NCBI GenBank assembly: GCA_004376055.2
Contig: CP049016.1
Span: forward strand, 2,542,001-2,606,000
DNA from: Nitrospirales bacterium LBB_01
GTDB taxonomy: Bacteria; Nitrospirota; Thermodesulfovibrionia; Thermodesulfovibrionales; Magnetobacteriaceae
Length of the DNA stretch: 64,000 nt
Direction of reading: 5' to 3'
A model generated the notes under the pieces. That model ran no database searches. It saw nothing but the letters and a program-made list of their open reading frames with translations, and was not told the DNA's origin. A program made the position numbers and the translations under genes. Positions 55,034 to 63,360 of the stretch are shown one piece after another (position 1 is the first letter of the stretch; every line of letters starts with the position of its first letter).

Positions 55034-55096
55034 TGATGAACACAGATTAAGATTATTCAATCTATCTGTATGTATCTGTGTCCATCTGTGTTTAAA
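55034..55096. repeat. Dispersed CAGAT/ATCTGTG repeat, copy 3
   Basis: GATGAACACAGATT and the partly repeated ATCTGTGTCCATCTGTGTTT form a loose inverted arrangement related to the copies at 4093 and 49857. It lies between kdsD and a convergent secreted-protein gene and may serve as a bidirectional stop (inference). Confidence 0.5.
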
Positions 55097-55106
55097 AATC
55101 CCTAAT

Positions 55107-55925
55107 TTAATATGTGTAGCCGGTAGCGTTGTCCATATAAATAGGATTGTTTTCAAGAGTGTATTTGATCTCATTAATCCAACCAAACGCCCACGGGTCT
55201 ATATCATATGGCCTCAGACCTGCTATATTATTATTGCCCATGACGTACCCTGCCTCGCAGTTGTATCCTGTAAGAACACGAGCCGGAGATGTCGTTCCCT
55301 GATAGCAGGACATAACTATATTTTTACAATTAAGGTGGCTGTCACGTACTGATGCCTGCCTTGTAGTGCCGTAAAGGTCTGTATAAGAAGATGTCCCATC
55401 GCTCATTTTTATGGAGGATATGAATGTCAGCTTGGCCCCGTATGCTTCAGATGTGCCTACATAGCTGGACAAAGACGATGCTAGATTGTCCGTACTTGTG
55501 CCTATATACATGCCCTGACCATTAAAAGTTATTCGTACCGATTTTTGAAACGCAGTGCTTGTATTAATATTAGATGTACCTATCGAGGTTCTGTCCGTAC
55601 CGCCGGCAAAGTTAGACATAACAGTAAAAAGCACTCTCGTAACATTGTCTGAGGCCGTACCAAAGTTGGAAACTATGCAGGTTATTGCACCATCCGGATG
55701 AGTATGCATATACGGCAAATTATATGTTACGTATGTCCCATTATCAAAACATGTTATATTATCTACGGTACTGTTAGCATAACTTTCGCTGCCTGTACTA
55801 CCACAAGCACCTGTACCAGCACCCGACGCAGTTGGGACATTCCCATTTACGCCCCAAAAAAACAAGGCCGCCACCATTAGCAGCCCAACTAAAAACAACA
55901 TATTATTTGAAGTATATTTATTCAC
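55107..55925 (-). CDS. Secreted Asn/Ser/Thr-rich protein, unknown family (paralog A)
   Basis: I do not recognise a family. The 272-residue product starts at a GTG (55925), chosen because AGGAGG lies six bases upstream on the minus strand; the frame stays open further upstream. It has an N-terminal hydrophobic anchor or signal (LFLVGLLMVAALFFW), then a domain shared with the next gene. The shared blocks are YVTYNLPYMHT, CIVSNFG, MYIGTSTDN, EAYGAKLTF, SHLNCKNIVMSCYQGT and GYNCEAGY, and both proteins end in DNATGY plus two residues. Paired cysteines and many N-x-S/T sites suggest an extracytoplasmic beta-rich protein. Confidence 0.7.
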   Translation of the reverse strand: MNKYTSNNMLFLVGLLMVAALFFWGVNGNVPTASGAGTGACGSTGSESYANSTVDNITCFDNGTYVTYNLPYMHTHPDGAITCIVSNFGTASDNVTRVLFTVMSNFAGGTDRTSIGTSNINTSTAFQKSVRITFNGQGMYIGTSTDNLASSLSSYVGTSEAYGAKLTFISSIKMSDGTSSYTDLYGTTRQASVRDSHLNCKNIVMSCYQGTTSPARVLTGYNCEAGYVMGNNNIAGLRPYDIDPWAFGWINEIKYTLENNPIYMDNATGYTY

Positions 55926-56020
55926 AATAAACCTCCTTTTAGCACTATATAAAAAGGTAAAGCACTTACGCTTCCCCTCTGACGGCAATAAAACCATCAT
56001 CTCTATAAGAAATCACCTTA

Positions 56021-56659
56021 TTAAAATGAATACCCAGTGGCATTGTCTGCCGTGGTCTCATCCGAGAAGTTGTAGTATTTTATATTATAGGGGTCGAAAG
56101 TGGTTGTATCATCAGAGTTACGAGCATAGCCCGCTTCACAGGAGTAGCCCACAAGATTTCTCTTCGGGTTCGATGTTCCCTGAAAACAAGCCATGACGAT
56201 GTTTTTACAGTTAAGATGACTGTTTCGCAGCGCATTTGTACCTGCCAGAATTGTTGACACAAAGGACAGCTTAGCTCCGTATGACTCAGAGACGCCAAGA
56301 ATTGATGACATACCGGTATATTGATTATCGGTGCTAGTACCTATGTAGATAGCCTGACCGCTAAAAGTCAACATGACCGTTTTTCTGGAGGCGAAATAAC
56401 CCAAAGTAGTCAGCTGAGCAGTAGCTCGGGTAGTAGTACCGCTTTCGTTGCCCATTATGTTGAAATTAACATGTGTTATATTATCAGCCCCAATACCAAA
56501 GTTGGAAACAACGCAATAGATAACACCACTTGTATTTGTGTGCAAATAGGGCAAATAGTACGTCACATAGGTACCACTTGTACCAGCACTGACCTCAGAA
56601 ACACTGCCAACCAAAAGCAGCGATACTAACACTAATATCAGACATACAATATTCCTCAT
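56021..56659 (-). CDS. Secreted Asn/Ser/Thr-rich protein, unknown family (paralog B)
   Basis: This 212-residue paralog of the adjacent gene has a clear signal peptide (MRNIVCLILVLVSLLLVGSV with likely cleavage after VSAG) and the shared domain YVTYYLPYLHT, CVVSNFGIG, IYIGTSTDN, ESYGAKLSF, SHLNCKNIVMACFQGT, GYSCEAGY and the C-terminal DNATGYSF. It lacks the N-terminal Cys/Gly-rich insert of paralog A. GGAGGA precedes the ATG on the minus strand. It is transcribed before paralog A with 95 bases between them. A surface-exposed or secreted role is inferred; no enzymatic motif is visible. Confidence 0.72.
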   Translation of the reverse strand: MRNIVCLILVLVSLLLVGSVSEVSAGTSGTYVTYYLPYLHTNTSGVIYCVVSNFGIGADNITHVNFNIMGNESGTTTRATAQLTTLGYFASRKTVMLTFSGQAIYIGTSTDNQYTGMSSILGVSESYGAKLSFVSTILAGTNALRNSHLNCKNIVMACFQGTSNPKRNLVGYSCEAGYARNSDDTTTFDPYNIKYYNFSDETTADNATGYSF

Positions 56660-56878
56660 AAAATCCTCCTTATTAAAAATATTTAAGTTCTTCTATTCTA
56701 ACATCAACTTAGGTTAGAAAATAGCCGTTGTCAAAGTCGCCACATTCTGTATATCCTGCACTGTCTTTCCTCACTTTTGGTCTATGATAATCATAACTTT
56801 GCTGTTTTGTCAATGCACCCTTAATGAATTTTTAAACAAAACAAAAAATCTGGTTCTTTTCGTATAAGCATATAATAT

Positions 56879-58216
56879 TTATATTTTCCAGCAAACAGAG
56901 TCTTTCAGCATCTTTTCTATCTGCTCATTACGGGTTTGAAACCCTGGCTTGCCCAGAGCGCCGTATAGGTTATTTTTACCGGTCTCCACCCACGGCTGAT
57001 TAAAAGGATTAACACCAAATAAAAAGCCAAGAAAAGCAGTTGCTATCTCAAAAAACTGAAATAACTGACCAACGTGATAAGCATCCAGGATAGGTATGGC
57101 TATTGTGACGTTGGGTTTGGAAGCATTTGAGAGCGAATGCTCGGTGGATTGCAAAGCGGTACTCATAAGCTCATTAAGGGAGCGCCCCGCCAAACAGTTA
57201 AAACCTTCTTTGTCGCTAAGAACCATTGGTATCATAATGTCTCTGCCATAATCTTTTATCTTTATAAATATGACGACCTTATCCTCCGGCCCCTCCATCC
57301 ACAGTTGAAGCTGCGAGTGCTGGTCTGTGGTTCCAACAGACGGATACGGTGTGATACCAAAGCCAAGCTTTCCAAGACTCTCTGCCCACAACTGGCAAAA
57401 CCAGTCTGAAAACGCTTTAAGGCCATCGGCATAAGGCATTATTACGTTAATGTTCCTTCCCTCCTCAGTGCTCATAAGATATAACAGGGATGAAAATATA
57501 TAGGCCGGATTTTCCCATAACTCTCCTGACTTACACTTTTCAGTAATCTCATAGGCCCCCCTTAGCAGCTCATCGGAGCTAATGCCCGCTACCTCGGCAA
57601 GAAGAAGCCCAGTGGTCAAGACAGAATACCTGCCGACTATCGTTGTGGGGATTTCAAGGTTTTTTATGTTATATTCTTTAATTAGACTGCGGATTATGCC
57701 TTTTTCCGGGTTTGTTGTCAATATAAACCTGTTGACTACATCGCTGCCTACGGCTTTTTCTATCTTATCCCACAGGAGCATAAAGGTGGCTATGGTTTCG
57801 GCGGTGTTCCCGGATTTTGTAACGACGTTAACAGTGGTCTTTGCTGGATCAATTACTTCAAGCATAGTGGCTATGGTTCTGGGGTCAATGTTGTCAAAGA
57901 TATGAATTTTTGGTTTTCCCCTGTAGTTATGAAGAGGGCTGAGGGACTCCAGTATTGCTCGTGGACCGATAGCTGAGCCGCCAATGCCAAGAATCACAAA
58001 ATGTTCCGATGTTTCTCTGATGTTGCGTGCGATTTTCTTTATTTCTGTTGTTTTTTGGCTGCCAAGGTCTAAAAAGGCAAGCTCTTTCCACTTTCTTTCC
58101 TCTATTTGTTTATGAGCGCTTAATACTTTCTCTCTTATCCCCTCTATCTGGCTGAGAGAAAGTCCCTTTTCCCCTATTACCTCCTCCAGCATATTGCCAA
58201 AGTAAACTTCTAACAT
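56879..58216 (-). CDS. pgi: Glucose-6-phosphate isomerase
   Basis: This 445-residue enzyme interconverts glucose-6-phosphate and fructose-6-phosphate. Signature blocks are VILGIGGSAIGPRAILESL, NVVTKSGNTAETIATF, GRYSVLTTGLLLAEVAG, and the C-terminal GVNPFNQPWVETGKNN. The length matches the short bacterial/archaeal-like PGI form rather than the 550-residue one. AGGAGAGG precedes the ATG on the minus strand. It is divergent from hemB, with about 158 bases between them. Confidence 0.94.
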   Translation of the reverse strand: MLEVYFGNMLEEVIGEKGLSLSQIEGIREKVLSAHKQIEERKWKELAFLDLGSQKTTEIKKIARNIRETSEHFVILGIGGSAIGPRAILESLSPLHNYRGKPKIHIFDNIDPRTIATMLEVIDPAKTTVNVVTKSGNTAETIATFMLLWDKIEKAVGSDVVNRFILTTNPEKGIIRSLIKEYNIKNLEIPTTIVGRYSVLTTGLLLAEVAGISSDELLRGAYEITEKCKSGELWENPAYIFSSLLYLMSTEEGRNINVIMPYADGLKAFSDWFCQLWAESLGKLGFGITPYPSVGTTDQHSQLQLWMEGPEDKVVIFIKIKDYGRDIMIPMVLSDKEGFNCLAGRSLNELMSTALQSTEHSLSNASKPNVTIAIPILDAYHVGQLFQFFEIATAFLGFLFGVNPFNQPWVETGKNNLYGALGKPGFQTRNEQIEKMLKDSVCWKI

Positions 58217-58339
58217 TAAGCCTCTCCTGTGCTATTTTATTTAGCAAGCCCGGGTGTTCTGCTTTTAAGTATCCACACTGGTAGTTTATAAATTTACGTC
58301 AAAAATGGCAATAGCATAATTTATTTAATTTTTCTTTTC

Positions 58340-58368
58340 TTGATTTTTCTTGATTTTTTCTTTATCAT
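58340..58368 (+). promoter_or_regulatory. Promoter of hemB placing transcription start at the ATG
   Basis: TTGATT (58340-58345) and TATCAT (58363-58368) have a 17-base spacer. The predicted start, 58374-58375, coincides with the hemB ATG, and no Shine-Dalgarno is visible. Confidence 0.5.
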
Positions 58369-58374
58369 AGCTGT

Positions 58375-59349
58375 ATGTTTCCAGTGATAAGACCTCGCAG
58401 ATTAAGGAAAAGTAGTGGGATAAGAGATATGCTCAGGGAGACCTCTGTCTCTGTAAATGATTTTATATATCCGGTGTTTACCGTTAGTGGAAAAAATATA
58501 AATATACCGATTACATCAATGCCCGGGTGTTTTCAAAAGTCTCGTGAGGAATTAGTTAAAACCGCCCGTGAGGTACGCTCACTGGGAATACCTGCCATTA
58601 TAATATTTGGAATACCTGAGCATAAGGATGAGCTTGGCTCCCATGCCTACAAAGACGACGGGGTTGTACAGGAGGCCGTTAAAGCGGTAAAAGATGCAGT
58701 CCCTGAGCTTGTTGTAATAACCGACGTTTGTCTTTGCGAATATACCAGTCATGGTCACTGCGGAGTGGTAAAAGACGGCAGGATTGTTAATGACGCTACG
58801 TTAGAGTTATTGGCAATGGAGGCTGTTTCACATGCTAAGGCAGGAGCCGATATGGTAGCCCCCTCAGACATGATGGACGGGCGGGTGGCGGCAATCAGAG
58901 GCGCACTGGACAAGGATGGTTTTACAGAAATTCCGATAATGAGTTACGCTGCAAAGTATGGCTCAGCTTTTTACGGACCCTTTAGAGAGGCAGCAGAGTC
59001 AACCCCGCAATTTGGCGACAGAAAGACGCATCAGATGGACCCGGCAAACAGACGGGAGGCTCTCAGAGAGGTGTTGCTTGACATAGAGGAGGGGGCGGAC
59101 ATCGTGATGGTAAAGCCAGCCCTTTCCTATTTAGATATTATTGCAGACGTTAAGAAAAACACATTGATACCTGTTGCCGCTTATAACGTCTCCGGTGAAT
59201 ATTCTATGGTACATGCCGCTGCCGAAAAGGGCTGGATTGATTATGAAAGTGTAATGATGGAAATCCTTATTTCCATAAAACGAGCTGGTGCTGATTTAAT
59301 CCTGACTTATTTTGCAATGGATGCAGCAAGGGTTCTTTCAAGTAAGTAG
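58375..59349 (+). CDS. hemB: Porphobilinogen synthase (delta-aminolevulinic acid dehydratase)
   Basis: This 324-residue enzyme condenses two ALA molecules to porphobilinogen in haem, sirohaem and cobalamin synthesis. The catalytic lysines are in [18 protein letters not shown] and VMVKPALSY. The metal-binding loop [14 protein letters not shown] has three cysteines, indicating a zinc-type active site. The N-terminus [15 protein letters not shown] is typical. It begins without a ribosome site directly after its promoter and is followed by a small zinc-ribbon gene after 12 bases. Confidence 0.95.
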   Translation: MFPVIRPRRLRKSSGIRDMLRETSVSVNDFIYPVFTVSGKNINIPITSMPGCFQKSREELVKTAREVRSLGIPAIIIFGIPEHKDELGSHAYKDDGVVQEAVKAVKDAVPELVVITDVCLCEYTSHGHCGVVKDGRIVNDATLELLAMEAVSHAKAGADMVAPSDMMDGRVAAIRGALDKDGFTEIPIMSYAAKYGSAFYGPFREAAESTPQFGDRKTHQMDPANRREALREVLLDIEEGADIVMVKPALSYLDIIADVKKNTLIPVAAYNVSGEYSMVHAAAEKGWIDYESVMMEILISIKRAGADLILTYFAMDAARVLSSK

Positions 59350-59361
59350 TTACAGTGGTTT

Positions 59362-59544
59362 ATGAAGCAGTTTGATAAATTTATAGCTAAAGCTCTTTAC
59401 TGTAACAGTTGTAAGCAAGCGGTAGCCGTGACGGAAAGAATGATCTCAGCAGAGCCTGAGTGTTTGGTCTATGATTATCGGTGTGAAATTTGTGGCAGCT
59501 CACTGGGTTCAAAGACTGAAAAACCGCTTGATCTCGAGAAATAA
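59362..59544 (+). CDS. Small zinc-ribbon protein, unknown function
   Basis: This 60-residue product has two CxxC pairs (LYCNSCKQA and YRCEICGSS), suggesting one structural zinc. I do not recognise a family. Its position 12 bases after hemB and before a terminator suggests co-transcription. The upstream stretch GTGGTTT is a weak ribosome site. It could be a regulatory or scaffold peptide; nothing in the sequence tells its partner. Confidence 0.6.
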   Translation: MKQFDKFIAKALYCNSCKQAVAVTERMISAEPECLVYDYRCEICGSSLGSKTEKPLDLEK

Positions 59545-59547
59545 AAT

Positions 59548-59570
59548 ACTGCTGCTGAAATGCAGTTTTT
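59548..59570 (+). terminator. Rho-independent terminator after hemB unit
   Basis: ACTGC (59548-59552) pairs with GCAGT (59562-59566) across a nine-base loop, followed by a T run to 59570. The stem is short but well placed. Confidence 0.5.
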
Positions 59571-59656
59571 AAGTTTGCACTTGCATAAATTCTCATAAAA
59601 ACTGATAATATTTCCTCATGAAGTATTAAATGAGAGATGACAGGGAGAGAGATAAT

Positions 59657-61126
59657 ATGGAAAGCAAAAACATACTTGTAATTGATGACGATAAAACCAA
59701 TGTGCAGCAAATCAGCGAGATGTTGAGAATTGAGGGGTTTACAGTCTATACAGCGTCAAGCAAGGCAGAGGCTGTGGAGTTGGCGCTTAAGACTTTGCCT
59801 GCGCTTGTGTTTGTCAAGTCTATGCTTATGGATGCAAGCGGATACGAAATCATAAGGGATATAAGAAGTGAAGAGCTGGTTAAGGATACCCGGTTTATAG
59901 TGCTGACAGAAATTGATAAGACGTACGATGACAGGTACCGCTCCATTTATAAAATAGTGGATTCGGTAAAGCTCCCTGTGGACAGACATGAGCTGATTGC
60001 AAAGGCTTCAAAGTATGTTGAGATAGACATGGTTAGTGAGGACTCGGGAGGCGGCCCCGGTTCTTATCAGTATGAGGAGAAAACACAAGAAGGAATACAG
60101 TTAGATAAACCTGTCAACTTCAAAGATACTGACCGTTTGAGATATGCCAAAGACGACTATGAGATAAAAACCAGCAAGGAGCACTTGTCAGAGGATAGTT
60201 TTTCTAAAGAAAGAGACGACATAGTTAAGTTTAACCGCCATCGTGAAGAAGAAACAGAGATTGAAGAAACAGAGTTTGAGGAAATCCGTGAGGAAAAAGA
60301 GCAGGACAAGACAAAGGAGTTAGAAGATACCATGTATATACACGATATGGAGCCAGATGATGACTCTGTAGATAGTGATAAGACCGATGAAGCTGTAGAT
60401 ATAACAGCCATAGACGCCGATGACGCAGAGGAGTACTTGCAAAAATTAAACGAGGATCGTGCAAAGAAAAAGAGGATGTTAATTATAGGGGTATCTGCAG
60501 TATTTGTGCTGATTTTGGTTACAGTGTATTTGTTTTCCAGAGGTGGCAAGGTTTCGCATAAAAAACAGGAGGTAGCAACTGTTGTTGAACCAAGAGTGCT
60601 GGATAAAGCGTTGGAGGAGCCGCAACAAACATCTGAACCTGCTCCACCTATAGAGCCCGAACCTGTTCCAGCACCGGTAAAGGCTGCGGCAGAAAAACCT
60701 GTGGCAAAACCAACTCCGGTAACGGCACAGCATAAGCCCTCACCAGGCATAGAAAAACCATCTGTAACGCCTGCGGCTAAGGCAGAGTCAACCACTGGCC
60801 CTGTACACCAAAATAAGGATAAGCAGAGCAAAAAGCCTGTAGCTGCTGAGGATAAGCCAAAGGTGGAGAAACCAGTTAAACAAGAGAAGTCAGAGGGTAT
60901 CTATTCGATTCAGTTAGGGTCGTTCAAAGACCCTGCCAATGCCAAAAAATTTGTTGAAAACCTGAAAAAAGAGGGCTACTCAGCATTTATAAAAGACAGT
61001 ATGGGCAAAGATGTTCTTTGGCATAAGGTATATGTTGGGAAATACAAGAAAAAAGAAGATGCCGCAGCGGTAATAAATAAACTTAAAGCTGGGGGAAAGC
61101 TGGAGGTTATTTTAAAGAAAATATAG
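59657..61126 (+). CDS. Pseudo-receiver / transmembrane / SPOR-domain protein
   Basis: This 489-residue protein joins an N-terminal CheY-like receiver (1-125), an acidic charged linker (about 130-270), one membrane helix (MLIIGVSAVFVLILVTVYLF, about 275-295), a Pro/Ala/Lys-rich periplasmic region, and a C-terminal SPOR domain (about 415-489: IYSIQLGSFKDPANAKKF, VYVGKYKKKEDAAAVI). The receiver keeps Asp10-12 and the Lys-Pro region, but the phospho-acceptor position is Lys54 (LVFVKSMLMDASG), so phosphorylation is not expected. SPOR domains bind denuded septal glycan strands. The start at 59657 follows GGGAGAGAGA. Confidence 0.88.
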   Translation: MESKNILVIDDDKTNVQQISEMLRIEGFTVYTASSKAEAVELALKTLPALVFVKSMLMDASGYEIIRDIRSEELVKDTRFIVLTEIDKTYDDRYRSIYKIVDSVKLPVDRHELIAKASKYVEIDMVSEDSGGGPGSYQYEEKTQEGIQLDKPVNFKDTDRLRYAKDDYEIKTSKEHLSEDSFSKERDDIVKFNRHREEETEIEETEFEEIREEKEQDKTKELEDTMYIHDMEPDDDSVDSDKTDEAVDITAIDADDAEEYLQKLNEDRAKKKRMLIIGVSAVFVLILVTVYLFSRGGKVSHKKQEVATVVEPRVLDKALEEPQQTSEPAPPIEPEPVPAPVKAAAEKPVAKPTPVTAQHKPSPGIEKPSVTPAAKAESTTGPVHQNKDKQSKKPVAAEDKPKVEKPVKQEKSEGIYSIQLGSFKDPANAKKFVENLKKEGYSAFIKDSMGKDVLWHKVYVGKYKKKEDAAAVINKLKAGGKLEVILKKI

Positions 61127-61167
61127 GGCGGTAATGACATAATCTCAGCACACGGCAAGTGGCATAA

Positions 61168-61249
61168 GCGAAAGTGGCGGAACTGGCAGACGCGCTGGAC
61201 TTAGGATCCAGTGGGTAACACCGTAGGGGTTCGACTCCCCTCTTTCGCA
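61168..61249 (+). tRNA. tRNA-Leu (UAG anticodon)
   Basis: The 82-nt gene has acceptor arms GCGAAAG/CTTTCGC with discriminator A, anticodon loop CTTAGGA giving UAG, variable arm GGGTAACACCGT and T-loop GGTTCGACTCC. Confidence 0.94.
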
Positions 61250-61459
61250 TTTCCTAATAAATTCAAGGGTTTACAGTCGTCTTATTACTCCCCAAAACAC
61301 CCCATTTTACCCCCAAAAACCGCCATGGTGCCCATAAAGGTGCCCGTCTCAATCCAACAATGAGATTTTTTAAGGATGAGTTGGAATACGTCTAATTTTA
61401 CCCCATATAAGTGTACAACCTGATAAGCTAGAGTAAGTGATAACAAAGGTGGGTAAGTC

Positions 61460-61515
61460 CATGGTAAGGCGTAAGTATGACGAGGAGTTCAGCAAACTGT
61501 GTCATGAGCTTTGAA
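61460..61515 (+). pseudogene. Possible IS3-type OrfA N-terminal relic
   Basis: From ATG 61460, MVRRKYDEEFSKLCHEL then a stop resembles the start of IS3-family OrfA proteins (MRRKYDEEFK pattern). It is only 17 codons long, so the call is weak. The flanking 61250-61460 shows no gene. Confidence 0.35.
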
Positions 61516-61552
61516 TTATAATATAAGAAAAGCTAACATGAGGGATGACACA

Positions 61553-61929
61553 ATGAGTAAGGAAGAGCCGACACAATTAAAGGGATTTGATTTTAAATCT
61601 GGGACAAGAAATACCCAATTGTCATAAAGTCATGGAAGGGTAACTGGGACAATCTCTCTAACTATTTCAAGTATCCTCATGAAATCCGGAGTCTTATCTA
61701 TACGACAAACGCAATTGAGGGATTCCATCGCCAGATTCGCAAGGTTACAACGGGGCTTTCTCAAGTGAAACCGCCCTTTTAAAACTGCTGTATTTGGCAG
61801 TTCAAAACCTCCCCAGAGGGGATGCCCCTGTTCAGAAAAGTGGAACCAGCCTTTAAAAACTGGAGCCAGACTATTTCTCAACTTGCTTTATTTTTTGAGG
61901 GTAGGCTAAAATTGGATATTACCGTTTAA
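61553..61929 (+). pseudogene. IS256-family (mutator) transposase remnant
   Basis: A short N-terminal piece (MSKEEPTQLKGFDFKS) is joined, with a frame change, to the C-terminal third of an IS256 transposase. That part reads WDKKYPIVIKSWKGNWDNLS, NYFKYPHEIRSLIYTTNAIE and GFHRQIRKVTTG, then after another frameshift FSSETALLKLLYLAVQ, and NWSQTISQLALFFEGRL to a TAA at 61927-61929. An internal deletion plus at least one frameshift make it inactive. The catalytic core is missing. Confidence 0.75.
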
Positions 61930-62000
61930 GGTGATTTCAGACTTGACACAGTTTATTGATTATAGCCGAAAAATACAATAAATCAGAGGGAAGGTTAAAT

Positions 62001-62906
62001 ATGTCATCAGAAGCAGAGTCCGCAGGGTTTCGTTTTGGGTTTGTATCAATAATTGGTAAGCCTAATGTTGGTAAGTCAACTCTGCTTAACAAAATTATCG
62101 GGCACAAGCTGGCTATCGTTACCTCAAGGCCCCAGACGACAAGAAATCGGATTATGGGAATTAAAAACCTTGTGGGCGGGCAGATTGTCTTTTACGATAC
62201 GCCAGGAATTCATGACGCCAAACATAAACTCGGTGAGTTTTTGGTTAAAACCGCAGTCGCTGCCGTTAAGGAAACCGAGCTGACATATTTTGTAACTGAC
62301 CCAACACCTGCAGATGATACTGATATAGGAATCATAAAAACTCTCAAGGAACAAAGTAAACCCTCATTCCTCTTAATCAATAAGACCGATACCGTATCCG
62401 ATAAAAGCCGACTATTGCGAGTAATTGATGAGTACAGAGACTTATATGACTTTAGCGAAATAATCCCCATATCGGCTAAAACCGGTGACGGCATTGATAT
62501 TTTGTTAGAGAAAACACTCCGGTTGCTGCCAGAGGGGCCTGCCGGTTTTTCCACAGATGTGCTGACTGATAAGTTTGAACGCTTCATGGCGGCTGAGATT
62601 ATACGGGAAAAGGCTATGGAGCTGACATACGAGGAACTGCCACATGCGCTTGCTGTGGAAATCGTCACATGGAAAGAAAAATCAAAGAACCTCGTCTCAA
62701 TATCGGCAAACATATATGTTGAAAAAGACTCCCAAAAAGGTATAATAATAGGTAAGCGCGGAGCGCTGCTAAAAGAGACCGGCAGCAGAGCACGGCTTGA
62801 AATTGAGAGGCTGCTTGGCGCTAAGGTCTATCTCGAGCTGTTTGTGAAGGTCAGGGATAAGTGGCGAAAGGATGCAAATACATTAAAAGAGTTGGGTTAC
62901 AGCTAA
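62001..62906 (+). CDS. era: GTPase Era
   Basis: This 301-residue GTPase assists 16S rRNA maturation and 30S assembly. It has the P-loop GKPNVGKST (19-27), the switch region TSRPQTTRNRIMGI, G3 DTPGIH, and G4 NKTD. A C-terminal KH domain follows (IIIGKRGALLKETGSRARLEIE), with LFVKVRDKWRKD at the end. The ATG at 62001 is chosen because AGGGAAGG lies just upstream and it gives the usual short N-terminal extension; the frame is open from 61956. DUF151 and recO follow closely, so the three genes form a unit. Confidence 0.95.
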   Translation: MSSEAESAGFRFGFVSIIGKPNVGKSTLLNKIIGHKLAIVTSRPQTTRNRIMGIKNLVGGQIVFYDTPGIHDAKHKLGEFLVKTAVAAVKETELTYFVTDPTPADDTDIGIIKTLKEQSKPSFLLINKTDTVSDKSRLLRVIDEYRDLYDFSEIIPISAKTGDGIDILLEKTLRLLPEGPAGFSTDVLTDKFERFMAAEIIREKAMELTYEELPHALAVEIVTWKEKSKNLVSISANIYVEKDSQKGIIIGKRGALLKETGSRARLEIERLLGAKVYLELFVKVRDKWRKDANTLKELGYS

Positions 62907-62907
62907 A

Positions 62908-63360
62908 GTGGTAATCAGAATGAAAGTTGATGGGTTACTGTTTGACCCCAGAAGCGGAATGTACATCATGTTACTAAAAGCGCTTGAAGGCGAGGAAACT
63001 CTTCCCATCTGGATAGGAAAACCGGAGGCTGACTCTATTGCCCTCGCTCTTGGAAGAGTTGCTACGCCAAGACCACTGACCCACGACTTGTTAAAAAACA
63101 TCATTGAGGAGTTAAAACTTACGGTTGCAAGGGTTGTGGTGCGGGAAATCGTAGATAACACCTACTATGCAACACTTTACGTGACAGACGGCGAAAACGA
63201 AAGACCAATAGACTCCAGACCCTCCGATGCTGTGGCCGTTGCGCTTAGAACAAATTCACCGATATTTGTTGACGAAACAGTTATAGAAAAGCGTAACGCT
63301 GATGAGCTTGAGGAGTGGCTCCGAAACCTTAAGCCTGAGGACTTTGGAAACATCATGTAA
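62908..63360 (+). CDS. Bifunctional nuclease family protein (DUF151)
   Basis: This protein of about 150 residues matches the DUF151 pattern: VDGLLFDPRSGMYIMLLK, then LPIWIGKPEADSIAL, then DSRPSDAVAVALRTNSPIFVDE, and a short C-terminal helix. Members have been reported as DNase/RNase-like, but the bacterial function is not well defined. The first start, GTG at 62908, lies one base after the era stop; ATG at 62920 (MKVDGLLFDP) is a reasonable alternative. The last base of its stop is the first base of the recO start (TAATG), so they are coupled. Confidence 0.88.
   Translation: MVIRMKVDGLLFDPRSGMYIMLLKALEGEETLPIWIGKPEADSIALALGRVATPRPLTHDLLKNIIEELKLTVARVVVREIVDNTYYATLYVTDGENERPIDSRPSDAVAVALRTNSPIFVDETVIEKRNADELEEWLRNLKPEDFGNIM

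Noticed and set aside
55107-56659. The secreted pair as N-glycosylated substrates of the GT-C genes in this window
   Set aside because: N-x-S/T sites are expected by chance in Asn/Ser/Thr-rich proteins, and no PglB-type WWDYG motif is present in the transferases.
60157-60831. Long Ser/Cys-rich minus-strand open frame opposite the SPOR protein
   Set aside because: It mirrors the Glu/Lys/Pro-rich linker of the real gene; its composition is an artefact of the reverse reading.
61258-61350. Integrase C-terminal relic on the minus strand after tRNA-Leu(UAG)
   Set aside because: A short GTFMGT-like tail can be read, but it is too short and low-complexity to support.
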